Shown: positions 24,721 to 35,554 of the stretch, one piece after another
How positions within the stretch are numbered: position 1 is the first letter of the stretch
How the letters are laid out: every line of letters begins with the position of its first letter
NCBI RefSeq assembly: GCF_004798865.1
Contig: NW_025335468.1
Span: 297,740 to 361,739 of the forward strand
Reading direction: 5' to 3'
Origin: Varanus komodoensis
Taxonomy: Eukaryota > Chordata > Lepidosauria > Squamata > Varanidae
Length of the DNA: 64,000 nucleotides
Translations under genes and position numbers: made by a program
Notes under the pieces: model-generated
Database searches by the model: none
The model's input: only the letters and a program-made list of their open reading frames with translations
Told to the model about the DNA's origin: nothing

Positions 24721-25321
24721 ATCCAGAGAGAAAGGGTGCTTCTCAACAAGGCTTTCGTTGGGCCATTGCCCTGCCCCGGTTATGGAGTCTTAGGCTGCGT
24801 GTCTATGAAGGAGGCAGGACAATAGCATACAGCGTTGTTGCCTACTTCCCATGTTTTGGCACTGATTCTTCTGCCTGCTTTTTCTTGTGGTGGAAAATCA
24901 TTGAGGGAGGAAAAGGCAGAAAAGAGGCACAGTTCTTTTTGGCTAGGAGTGCTAGGAGTCCTCCATCTGGAAGCACCCAACATCTGTGGTGGCTCTTACT
25001 GCTAGTAGGTGTGGATATTGCTAGTCTCCGTGCATCTGACTCATTCTCTAAGTGAATTGTGCTTCTGTTTTAAGGATTATGTATCTACTTTCATCTCTCC
25101 TGAAATTACTCTTGGGGACCTCTGAGTCCTAGTATTATCAAAGAAGCAGCAAAATTCCTTTCTATCATGTAGTCATCATCATCATCATCATTGTTGTCAT
25201 TGTCGCTTTTTATCTCTTGCTTGCACAATGTTCATTTTATAAACCTCTATCATATATTGGGTGATGTATATATTGTACACTGCTCGGTGACCTCCATGGA
25301 CTATGGGGCAGTTTATAAATG

Positions 25322-25400
25322 TAATAGAACATAGAAACTGAGTGAGTCAGAAGGGGTCTCCCGGGCCATCTAGTTTGACCTCTGGCTCCAGCTGGCTCTC
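25322..25400 (-). mobile_element. CR1-like LINE 3' terminal fragment
   Basis: 'agaacatagaaactgagtgagtcagaaggggtctcccgggccatctagtttgacc' is the reverse complement of the CR1-type 3' end also seen in plus orientation at 39.9 and 46.9 kb. Confidence 0.7.
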
Positions 25401-25484
25401 CTCATGAAATGCTAACCGTTTACTGTAATACATAAATAAATATAATTGTGTCCACTCTCTTTGGAGATTTTTTCCTTAAAATTA

Positions 25485-26025
25485 GCTATTTAATGCCCTA
25501 AATGGCTTGGGACCAGGGTATCTAAATGGGCGCCTCTTCCCCCATGTGCCTACCCAACCCCTTAGATCATCATCAGGGGTCCTTCTCAAGGAGCTCCCTC
25601 CTCAGGAAATAAGGATGGTGGCTACGAGGAGAAGGCCCTTCTCACCAGTGGCACCCTGACTTTGGGTCCAGCTCCTCAGAGGAATTCACCTGGTGCCCTC
25701 TTTGTACTCTTTCCAGCACTAGGCAAAACCCTTTAAATTTTCCTGATATTTTAATTGCTAGAATGATTTTAATTGTCTTAGTATCTTACCTGATTATAAT
25801 TGCTGTTGTGCCTTTCACGCTGTCCTTGGATAAATTACGGGTCTGAGAAACTTTATATTGGTGTGGTTTTGTTGGATGTTAGGTTTGTTGGATTGTTAGA
25901 TTTTATTGTTATATTATATGTTATTTTTAATTATATTTTATTGTATATTTTTAAACTTTGTAACCTGCCCAAGGAGCCTTATGGCTGATGGGGCAGGATA
26001 TATATCTAATAAACCAAATCAAATC
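25485..26025 (+). mobile_element. L2-like LINE 3' end
   Basis: Encodes the late L2 ORF2 region (YLNGRLFPHV, then GVLLKELPPQEIRMVATRRR and FSPVAP) at 25525-25680. A T-rich 3' UTR with 'attttattgttatatt' tracts and a tail 'atatatctaataaaccaaatcaaatc' follow. Frameshifts and stops occur in the ORF. Confidence 0.75.
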
Positions 26026-26133
26026 TCTTCTCCTTCTTCTCCTTCTCCACAACTTTTCTAGTTCTGATATAGATAGATGATAGATATAGATGAATGAGAG
26101 ATGGTGCAGCCAATATAAATTTAAATAATGGCA

Positions 26134-26348
26134 TCATGAGAGCCTTTCACTGGAGAAGAGCCTGATGCTGGGAATAATTGATGGCAAAAGAAGAAGGGGA
26201 AGGCAGAGGATGAGGTGGCTAGATGGAGTCACTGAAGCAGTCGGTGTGAGCTTAGGTGGACTCCGGGGGATGGTGGAGGACAGGAAGGCCTGGAGGAGTG
26301 TTGTCCATGGGGTCGCAATGGGTCGGATGCAACTTTGCAAGTAGCAAC
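26134..26348 (+). mobile_element. BovB (RTE) LINE 3' end
   Basis: Encodes SLEKSLMLGIIDGKRRRGR-type text at 26148-26205 (here LEKSLMLGIIDGKRRRGRQR), then MRWLDGVTEAVGVSLGGLRG and a WRSVVHGV-type end. This is the characteristic C-terminus of BovB elements, abundant in squamates. A related copy is at 57962-58176. Confidence 0.85.
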
Positions 26349-27309
26349 ATTGTGAGAGCAGCCATTTTAATTACATTCAATTTTCCTTGCCAAAAAATCA
26401 TGAGCACAGGATTTGCCTCTTCACCACTTTTTCACTGGGCTATCCCATACAAGCTTAAGGTCACTCTCCTAGGCATCTGCTGCCAGTTCAGATCCCTTCA
26501 ATGTGTACATAGAATTAGGAATATGCTTTTTAGCTCACTGCACATCGCTTCTCCCTTGCTCACACGGTTGCCATTTTGGAGCTTGTCCGCCCAGTATGGG
26601 AAGATCCTTTGAGAATCATTTGCAATCTGCCTGGGTTTCCAGAATCACAAATAATTTGCTATCATCATCAAACTTGGTCGCTTTCCCACTCCAAACACCT
26701 GTGCCCCAAACACTTTGTGAGCAAGTTAAATAGCACTGGCCCTGATCGGGTGCTGTGAAGTTTTGTGCTACTCGCTTCCCACCATTGTGCAAGCAGTCCA
26801 TTTGTTTCTACCTACTATTTCCTGTTCTGCAACTTTTTACCAATATGCGAGAAGTTCTGTATTCTTACCCCCAAATCCCCATGATCCCTTATCTATGCTG
26901 CCTGATAAATAGCATCTAACTTTGCATTAATTTAGGGGGTCTCTGCGATTGGGAGGGGTATAAAAATGAAATAAAGAAATAACCTGAGCCCAGCTGGATG
27001 GTGATATTCGAGAATACAGCAACACTGATTGATTTGCACTAATTACTAGTATGTGTAGGCCACCAGCATAACATTAAATGAATACAAGTTATCTTATACC
27101 GTGTGTGAGATAGCTGGAGGAAAGGGCCTAATTGTGGCTGCCGCTTACTTACAGAAGCTCTTCCCCAGGGACGCGTGTACAAATTCATCTTGTATCTCCT
27201 TGTAGGAGACAACAGCAGATTTGGGTTGTCATGAGAGGGCACCAGTTTTTCTGTTAGTTGCTGCACGTTGATTGCCAGGGGAAGGATGGGGCACTTGTGA
27301 GTTTCTCCT

Positions 27310-27515
27310 TCCTTAGAATAACTCTGCCAGCCTTGGCACTCTGCACTTTAATTTAGTGCATTTGCCCTGCTGTCTGGAGCTGCTACTGGCCTGATCTTTT
27401 TGTTTGTGCTGTCTTTTTAAAACTGCTAGTGCGGTTTTGGTTGTGATGTTTTATTGCATGGGGACTTTATCGTTGTGCTCCTTGGAGGCCTTATAGAAGA
27501 AAGGTAGTGCATAAA
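27310..27515 (+). repeat. Probable L2-like LINE 3' UTR/tail
   Basis: 'gctgtctttttaaaactgctagtgc', 'gttttattgcatggggactttatcgt' and a closing 'ggccttatagaagaaaggtagtgcataaa' resemble L2-type 3' UTR text. There is no ORF part. Confidence 0.4.
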
Positions 27516-27554
27516 CAGTAAAACAATTGAGGCAATTCAGCAGTGGAGGAGGAG

Positions 27555-27634
27555 AATGATGTAAGACACCTTGAGTTCCTTGAAAGGAAAAAAGGCAGCA
27601 TATAAATCTAACAAATAAATACATAAATAAATAG
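27555..27634 (+). repeat. SINE 3' tail fragment
   Basis: 'gtaagacaccttgagttccttgaaaggaaaaaaggcagcatataaatctaacaaataaat' is the 3' end of the tRNA-SINE family annotated at 54321-54567. A near-identical tail is at 48895-48962. Confidence 0.65.
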
Positions 27635-28050
27635 TGGGCTTTGTGCTGCTCCTTCAGTAGATTCCTGTCTGTGGAGCAGCAATTCCGATGATGCTCCCTG
27701 TCATGAGAGAGTTCAGAAGAAGGATATGGGCAGCATTGCAGATTAATGAAGCCCAAGGAGAGGTATGATGTTCAGGCCTTTAGATCAACCCCCACTGCTT
27801 GGCTTCTGGAACGCCTTTAAAAATCCAGTCCTTTAATGCTTAAGGGATCAATGCCTTTCCTACACACAATTTATGTTGGTTATCATTATACAGAAGGAAA
27901 TGCATTCTGAGCTTCCCATTTAAACACACAAAAATATTGTTTCTTTCATTAGGGGCCAACCTTGATATGACATTTGTCACATAATTTGCCACTGCATACA
28001 ATACTTGTTTGCTTGCTGGTTTCTTACCCCCCCACCCCAGTCGTGTGTGC

Positions 28051-28052
<2 letters not shown>

Positions 28053-28099
<47 letters not shown>
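28053..28099 (+). repeat. (GA)n tract, left side of gap
   Basis: 47 uninterrupted bases of GA running into the gap. Confidence 0.95.
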
Positions 28100-28199
28100 N
28101 NNNNNNNNNNNNNNNNNNNNNNNNNNNNNNNNNNNNNNNNNNNNNNNNNNNNNNNNNNNNNNNNNNNNNNNNNNNNNNNNNNNNNNNNNNNNNNNNNNN
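28100..28199. other. Assembly gap 1 (100 N)
   Basis: Exactly 100 N, the conventional placeholder for a gap of unknown size. It is flanked by (GA)n on the left and (TC)n on the right, so the missing sequence is probably low-complexity polypurine/polypyrimidine. Confidence 0.98.

Positions 28200-28246
<47 letters not shown>
28200..28246 (+). repeat. (TC)n tract, right side of gap
   Basis: 47 bases of TC, reverse-complementary in kind to the left tract and of the same length. Confidence 0.95.
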
Positions 28247-28249
<3 letters not shown>

Positions 28250-28423
28250 AAGTCTGCTACGGGAGGGCAATGCTACCCGAAGAATGTTGCATCTCATTTG
28301 GCCCTGAGGTAGTTCTTCCATCCAAAGGCAACAGAAAATCCAATCTCAGTGAATTAGTTAATGGAGGCCTAAACAATTATTGGCTGCAGCGTACCAAGCA
28401 TGTGTTTTGTCCTCCCAGTGCTT

Positions 28424-28866
28424 AAAATCATAAAATAGTGCAGTCGGAATGCCGTCAGGTGCAACCCTTGCCACTGAAAGAAAGTAAGTTACACCATCCC
28501 ATTGGCATGACTGTCCAGATGCTTTTTGAATGTCTCCAGTGTGAAAGAGCCCATAATTTCCCCAGGTAATGGGCTCCACGGTAGTACTGCTCTGACAGTG
28601 AAGAAATTCTTCCTGATGTCTAGTCTAAATCTGGTTTCTTGCAACAAAAGTTCGTTATTCTGTGATCTGCACTCTGGAATGAAGGAGAAGAGATCTTGTC
28701 CTTCCTCTTTGTGGCAGCCTTTCAGGTACTTGTAGAGTGCTATCACATCACCCCTCAATCTTCTCTTCTTGAGGCTGAATATGCCCAGTTCCCTCAGTCT
28801 CTCCTCATAGGGCTTCGCCTCCAGTCCCGGGATCATTCTTGTTGCCGTCTTCTGGATGACTGTCAA
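28424..28866 (-). mobile_element. CR1-like LINE 3' end with intact C-terminal frame
   Basis: A single minus-strand frame of 125 codons encodes the end of CR1-clade ORF2: YEERLRELGIFSLKKRRLRG near the start, DVIALYKYLKGC, RFRLDIRKNFFTVRA and LETFKKHLDSH. The typical CR1 3' end follows (plus strand 'aaatcataaaatagtgcagtcgg'). The open frame over about 380 bases suggests a fairly young copy. 5'-truncated. Confidence 0.9.
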
Positions 28867-31800
28867 GTGGCTTGACAGCCATTTTCAGCCCTCATTGCTT
28901 TTGCAGTCCCAGGAAGGCAGCAAATTCAGCAAGTCCATAAATCCCTGTGGGCACCTGCAGATGGCTGGGGATAGGCTGCCTGCAGCTTGTTTGCTGTCCA
29001 GGGGAGGGTCATCTTTCCACCTGCCTGTTTCTCACCTGAAGTCCAAATGAGGCCAAGGCAGAAGCACCTGCAGTTAGGACTTGATTTATTTTACCTTTTT
29101 GAAATACTGATAAGCCACCTTTCAGGGCGCATCTTGGAAACCGCACGGATGCAGTGGGCGCACAGGATTTTGCTACGTGTGTCTGGACTGGGGCCACTGG
29201 GGAAATGAACCAGAAATTGATAAGCTCTTGGTTCCAACATGTACGGTGACACATTTGCAGCAGGAAAATGGGGTGCGGGGGAGAGGGCAGTTAAGTCTCT
29301 AAGGCTATAGACACTTTCACCAAAAAAAATATATCTATATATATCTTGTCAGTTCACCAAATGGTTATCTCACAAATAACTCAAGTTAGGGCACAGATGC
29401 TCATAAACATCCAAACAGGGAGGCTTGCAAGCATCCAATGCAAGGTGTGAGAGACAACAGCAAGAGTTCCACCACCACATCTTGCTTCTCACCCTGCAAT
29501 TTTCTCAAATGGCCATTTTTGTCCATCTAGGTTTAATGCCAGGGAAGAAGAAGGCGGGGGAGCCACTTGGAATCAGGTCCATGGCCCCAGCCTCTTCCCT
29601 CCCCACCCCAAACATGCCCTTTTTCCCCCTTTTGGGGCTGTGGCCTGGTGGGGCTGGATGGCATGGCTCTTTCTGTGCTGGCTGTGAGGGGTACGGCAGG
29701 GGCTCAGCATTCAGAATCCAGGCTCTGAGATTGTAGGAATGTAGCTGGGACTCTGAAAATCCAATGCTGGGAGGCCATAAGATTGCACTTGTATTTAATT
29801 AGGAAGGTTCTGTATGTATGTATGTATGTATGTATTTAAAACTTTTATATCTCATCCACTACTGAGGTCTCAGGACGGACTTACAGTAAACAGGGTGGAG
29901 CACAGCATTCAAATGAATTACTATACAATAAAACCCCACTATTATTCGATGCCTAATGGCAACTTTTTGCATCACCCTCTCTCTGTCTTCCTTTTTTAAA
30001 CAAGCATTTAACTCAGCACCACAGCAACGGGCATGGTGAGTCTGGTTGCATTTGTTGTTTGACCCTAGCAAATTCCCTAAAATTACTTCCCCAGGAAATT
30101 TGCTGGGACATAGCTCAAGTGAATAATCCCAGCTCTTTTGAAATCTGTGCCTAGCATCCATCACCAAAAGGTATCTTTCTGATTTGTCAGCTGTTTCTTC
30201 GAGATCAGATCAGGCTGACCAGTTCTGAAGAGGCCTTTCATTATCCTTTGTGCTTTCATCCGAGTTTATTATGCTGCTACCAAAAGGGATAATTTTGCTC
30301 TCCTGAGACATTGTAGGACTGAAGTCAAAAGCAAATGATACATGTAACGTAGGAATGGATTTCACCTATCTGCTGTTCAAATTTGAAACAGCCAGTAAGC
30401 AATTAGGATAGAGGCTAGTCCACCCGGGGGAATGACAATATTAAATCTTTCCTCCTGTGCCACAATCCTGTGAAAATTGTTTTCCTAAAGCTGCCGTTCA
30501 CCCCACACATACTTCATCATGTGGCGGGATTCCAGCCCAGGTTCCTCACTCCCCTTCTGCATTGATTGCTATTTAAAATTCAGAAAACTGAAACATGAAA
30601 AGCATGTGCACGTTTCATACATCCAGGACCAACCTAAATGAGATGGTTTGCAAACATGGAATATGTAGTGCTAGTTGCTCCTTTTTCTGTGAATATTTGT
30701 ATCATGGACAGGGCAAAGCTGGTCCTTTCTTCCTTGCTGAAGGCCATCATACCTTTTAGTTATTTATCTATGCATTTATTACATTTTTATAGTGCCCAGC
30801 AACAGAAGCCGTCTGTTTATCATTTTGTCTGTTTATACAAGCTGGTGCTACAGCCCGACTGATAAGAGAAACAGGCCATGAGAGTATGTCCATGTAATCT
30901 TTCTACATGGGGCCTGGTCACAAATAAATGTATTTACCTCATGTGCTGGCCCAAGAGTCTGTTTTTATATGATGACAATGAGGATGTTAATGATTAAGGG
31001 CCCCGGCTGGTGTGTCACTGATATGCTAATGTTATAGATGCTGCATAGGTTGAATCATAGCTGGTGCTAGTGGAAAGCTTCCATTATGAAAACTTTCTGT
31101 GTGGCCAGCATTCTAGATAAGTCAAAATAAGGTGGATCACCCCTCAAAGTGGTAGAGCCCTGAACTAGTAGAATGGGCTGTGGAACTTCAAAATGCAAAT
31201 AGGAATCATGTTTTTAATGTTCCCTTCTGCAAAAACAACCCCACTCTCCACCCCAATACCTCTCCATAAAGAAAAAAACAACTATTGTAGGGAGAACACT
31301 ACAACTGAAACATTGTCCCTGATGTGTTTTCTATTCTCAGGGAGCTTTTGAAATCTGGTGGAGCCTTCAAAATGGCACCTGTCCCCTCTCTGTAATCTGA
31401 ATTGGTAGAGTACATTTATCATTCCTTCATTTTGCTGTGTGAGTGGCCAAAGAGTGGAGACTGCCTTCCAAAACATACAGTGATTTGCATAGGAATGGAG
31501 GATGCGGGATGTCTGTGTTCATCACGCTTCTCTAAACCACTTTGACATTTATTTACTCCCATTTTCATTTGCAACCTGCTTTTGTTTATTTGTTTGAATG
31601 GGAGAAGTGCACATTTTTCAAAAGTGTGAACTTTTCCACCATTGTATGTAAATAGTTTTGTTTCTATGTTTGTTGAAATGTGAATTCTTATGCTCCATTT
31701 AAAAATAAATACACATGTTGTGAATGTACTCACAAGTCTGGGAATGTGCAAACAGTTTGTGGGAGGAAATGTACTTCTGTTTGGGCCCATGAATGTGGCA

Positions 31801-32867
31801 AGTCTGGAGGACTGCAAAATGAAAGTACAACCCTGAATATGTAGCCTTTGGGGGCTATGAGCCACTTCCATCCCTGTTGTGCTCTTTATTCAGGGCTCCC
31901 GCCTTCTATTTAACAGTTTGTTTTGTACAGCTGTCTAGAGCAGCAGAGCTCTGCCGGTTCAGATCAGCCAACAGCCTGACGTGCAATCCTATAATCCCTT
32001 CTTTAACGGATTATGGAAATCTCATTGTTCCCAGGACTTGAAGCTGATACTTTTGGGTTGGCAATAAACCTCAACTGGAAACTTCCAGCTAGGGCAAGCA
32101 AGAAAATAGTGGGACCTTCTTCTGGTGTGGCAGGAAAACTTACCCTCTGGCATATCTGTAGCACATCAATGAAAAGGGGATTTGCAGGCTGCTGTAATAG
32201 CTTCCAAATGCTGTATATTTCTCTTGATAGGCACAGCCTGCCTGATAGTTATAGCGTGTATAAGGCCACGCAGGATTAGATCTCACTTTGTGGTTGCCCT
32301 GGCAAGTAAATCTTTATGCTTTAACCTGAAGAGCGTGATTATGTTCCTATCATAGTGGAAGCAGTTGGGCTTTATCCACTAGAAATCTTCATAAATCTTC
32401 TGCAATGAAATTGGGGTAATTAATTCAAACCATGTGACACAGAATAATTATGAAGATCGAAGTGCTTAAGGCCTGCGGAGAATGTAAACCCTGCCGAGGC
32501 TGTTTACTTCCAACTCTTGGAAAAAGATGCTACTTATAAGTGAAATGAAGCTGATATTACAGAGATATTCTAGTTTGAAAGAAAGAGGCTAAAATGACAT
32601 AAGCCCCCAAGGAGGGAAAGAAAAGCAGCCTTCCAGGAGAAAAAGACAGAGGATGAAAGTATTTAGTTTAAAAATAAACCAGTGTTAGCAATGAGATCTA
32701 TTGAGCTGCAGGAAGGCAGGGATGCCATTCTATTGCTTGGGCTAAGTAACCTATGCAAACTGTGCAAGCATTCAAACAGAAAGGCCTGGACCAGTGACCT
32801 GCTTTCTCAAACCAGCCTCTCTGGTTGACATCAGCAGCTGGGCACCATGTCCGCTGTCAAAGAAACA
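28867..32867. other. CD6 intron 1 interval, largely unclassified
   Basis: No exon recognised. Contains a (TATG)n tract at 29812-29837 joined to a LINE-type tail, and otherwise unique-looking sequence. Confidence 0.5.
29812..29945 (-). repeat. (TATG)n tract plus LINE-type 3' tail
   Basis: TATG repeats at 29812-29837 are followed by 'tttaaaacttttatatctcatccactactgagg...acggacttacagtaaac', resembling the reverse complement of an L2/SINE-type 3' tail with its A-rich end expanded into the microsatellite. Confidence 0.5.
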
Positions 32868-32868
32868 G

Positions 32869-33100
32869 AGATCTGGTGTGGTGTAGTGGCCACAGTGTTG
32901 GACTAGGCTCAGGAGAACCATGTTACAGTCCCCGCTCAGCCATGAAGTTTGCTGGGCAACTCCAGGCCAGTCACTCACTCAGAGCCTACCCACCTCACTC
33001 CATCTGCTGTGGCAATAAAATGTAGAAGAGGAGGGCTATGTAAGCCACCTTGGGACATTCACATGAGGAAAAAGGTGGGATATAAATGTCACAAATAATA
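32869..33100 (+). repeat. tRNA-derived SINE
   Basis: Head 'ctggtgtggtgtagtggccaca' (A-box region), a B-box-like GTTACAGTCCC, body 'ccatgaagtttgctgggcaactccaggccagtcactc' and tail 'aaaaaggtgggatataaatgtcacaaataa'. Same family as 54321-54567; moderately diverged. Confidence 0.85.
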
Positions 33101-34032
33101 AGGATACACTAGCTGAGCTACTGCATGGAAATCAGGCAGCAGGTTATCTGACGCACGGCGACAATATAGGCCATTTTTGCTTCAGAGAATCATTCAGATA
33201 CTTATAGCTTAACCTGGTAAAAGCCATTGTTTCAAGTGCCTTTGCTTTTGGACTCCTGACCTTGGACTTTAGATCTTCTCTGTTTGATCTACCCTTCTGA
33301 AAGCTGAAGACATCAAGTGCCCTCATTTCTATTCAGACTAAAAGTTCTTCAGGCAGAACTCCCTAAAGGTGAAGGCTGACTCTGCAGTCTGCTTGATCGG
33401 ATGATATCAGGGGTCCCTAATGTGGGGCTTGCAGGCATGTAAAATTATTTCTAATTATTAATTTTTCAGTTATTTAAATACATGTGCTTGGATTTGTATG
33501 GAATACATACAACTTTCTAGCAATTGTATGTAGGCAACAACAAAAGCCAGCCAAGTATCCATGAATGTGTCCATTTCGAGTTGGCTTCTATGTGCTACCA
33601 GTTCATATATCAAAAGAGTTGCAAGGTCCTCAGCCCATTGCATCATAGGATGTGGGAGCTTATATGTCTATGTAAAATCAGTCTCTTATTTGGCAAAAGA
33701 GTACAAAGAATCCATTTACATGAACCATTCTTTATTTGCTATGAAAGTGGTAAATAATATAAAACAGCATGTACAGTGAAAGAGTGTGAATATTAAAGAT
33801 TTTCAATGCAACATTTATCTATCTATGTAACAACCACCGGGCTTTGCCAAAACATATATTTAAAAGAAGCATTAGTTGTCCTGCACCATCAGCAATTAGC
33901 TCAATTAGATAATCCCCCCATTAAGGAGATATGGCAGTCTCCAATAAACATGAAACACAATGTTTTGCTCAATAACGTGCAGACTAAGAGCCATAGATGT
34001 GACCGGGAGATGCCAAAGCAGTAACCCATTGA
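33101..34032. other. CD6 intron 1 interval, no gene
   Basis: No exon seen. 33412-33426 reads CAGGGGTCCCTAATG, a possible isolated hAT terminus. Confidence 0.45.
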
Positions 34033-34117
34033 TTAGCCATTTTGTGGTGGTGACCACCAGAAATGGTCTCTCAAATTTCCCAAACATCCACCAGTTCAAA
34101 AAGGCTGGGGACTCCAG
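34033..34117 (-). mobile_element. hAT-like DNA transposon end fragment
   Basis: On the minus strand it begins CTGGAGTCCCCAGCCTTTTT and continues to 'gtggtcaccaccacaaaatgg', matching the well-known 'CAGGGGTCCCCAACC...CACAAAATGGC' hAT terminal family. The partner end and target duplication were not found. Confidence 0.6.
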
Positions 34118-34239
34118 GATTACTGTACTTGCATTGGAGATTTGATTCATTAGCATTCTAGCGATGGAACACCCTCCCTAATTCAGCAATCTCCTGTCAA
34201 GGGATTTGATTCATCTTCGTACCTTATTATACTCCAGAG

Positions 34240-34325
34240 CAGCCTTCCCCAACCTGATACCTGTCTAATATGTTGGGCTACAACTCCCAGCTTCACCAGC
34301 CAGTCCTGGTCCTGTTGCTCCCTAT
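34240..34325. mobile_element. Palindromic hAT-like MITE, partial
   Basis: CAGCCTTCCCCAACCTGATA followed by 'ttgggctacaactcccag...agccagtcctgg' is the left half of the 48370-48471 family; the right half is absent. Confidence 0.65.
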
Positions 34326-35144
34326 GCTGGGTCCACTGCCTTACAATATTGTATTGCTGCAAGGGCCTGGTTCAGCAAGGGCACCTCACTTTCGATCTGA
34401 AAAAAATCAAGGAGGACCTAGACCATTTGTGTGAGAGTTAATACACCATGAAATATGAAATATGGGTGCAGATTTTCAATAAACAAGCTAAGGAAAACTT
34501 ACCAATATGCTCCAGTCTCAAGGATTCCTGATAGAGTGTATAACTCCACAAGGCACTACGTTACTTCGCTGCCTTCACATCCCTCATTCTATGCAGAAAG
34601 CCAAAGGGCAAACTAGCAAGCGACAGATCTTGTCTCCCTAAATTGTACAATCTGCAGGAACTGCTGAGATAAGACCCAGCTATCCCAATTAACTTCTGCA
34701 AAAGCGTATATAAACGTCCTTATCTCAAAGATGAAGGAAGGAGTTCACAGTGGCTGGCCGGTGGTGATTTCATGTCATTATGGAGTCCCCTTGCTACCCT
34801 ACAGGTTTCTCACAACAATTAAACTAAGCAAATACCTGTTTCTTGTATGGCTACCCGAAGGGCCCAAGCAGGACACTGGACTGTTCATGCGAACTCCTTG
34901 TCATAATGCCTTCCAACTATTGATCTTCCAGACAAATGTATACATACAAAAGGGCAAGTTATACACTGTCTGAAAACGAAAGCATTAAAACAACAAAAAG
35001 TCTTGTGGTGTGACTAACGAGTTTCTTATGAAACAAGCTGCTGTGGCCTGGAGATGCTACTACATGATAACCTAAATTTTAATGACTTTGCTAGTCTTTA
35101 AGATGCTGAGAGATGCTGTGCTGCATTTTGAAATTAGTCTTAAG
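34326..35144. other. CD6 intron 1 interval, no gene
   Basis: No coding exon, RNA gene or clear repeat recognised. Confidence 0.45.
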
Positions 35145-35152
35145 TCTTAAGA

Positions 35153-35546
35153 CAGGGGTCCTCAAACTTTTTCTAAAGGGGGCCAGTTGACACGTGCCAA
35201 TGGTGGGTGCAGGCCGCCAAGGCGGTGCTGGCGGCGGGGCGCGGGCCAGTGAGGGGGCAGGGAGCATGTGAGGTGAAGCGGGGGGGGGCGTGGGGCAAGG
35301 CGCTGGCTTGCTTGCGAGGAGATCGAATCCAAAACAACCTCCTCGCGAGCAAGCTGCCGCGGGGCATGCATGGCGAGGCGCCGGCTTGCTCACGAGGAGA
35401 TAGTTTTCACCAAGCTCGTCCAAAACGACCTCCTCGCAAGCAAGCCGCGCGCCTCTGCCCAGCGAGTGCAAAACCTCTGGGGCAGGCTGGTTAAATGGGC
35501 ATGACGGGCTGGATCTGGCCTGTGGGCCTTAGTCTGAGTACCCATG
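35153..35546. mobile_element. hAT MITE, 394 bp, GC-rich core, 8-bp target duplication
   Basis: Ends CAGGGGTCCTCAAAC (left) and CATGGGTACTCAGAC (right, reverse complement), flanked by TCTTAAGA (35145-35152) and TCTTAAGG (35547-35554), a 7/8 match of the 8-bp duplication expected for hAT. The interior is strongly GC-rich, unlike the surrounding DNA. It holds two successive hairpin-like units, each with 'GAGGAGAT' and 'CCTCCTCGCGAGCAAG'-type arms (about 35306-35352 and 35383-35446). No transposase. Confidence 0.85.
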
Positions 35547-35554
35547 TCTTAAGG

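Noticed and set aside
28005-28425. Arg-Glu and Ser-Leu repeat proteins around the gap
   Set aside because: Translation of GA/TC microsatellite and N bases, not coding.
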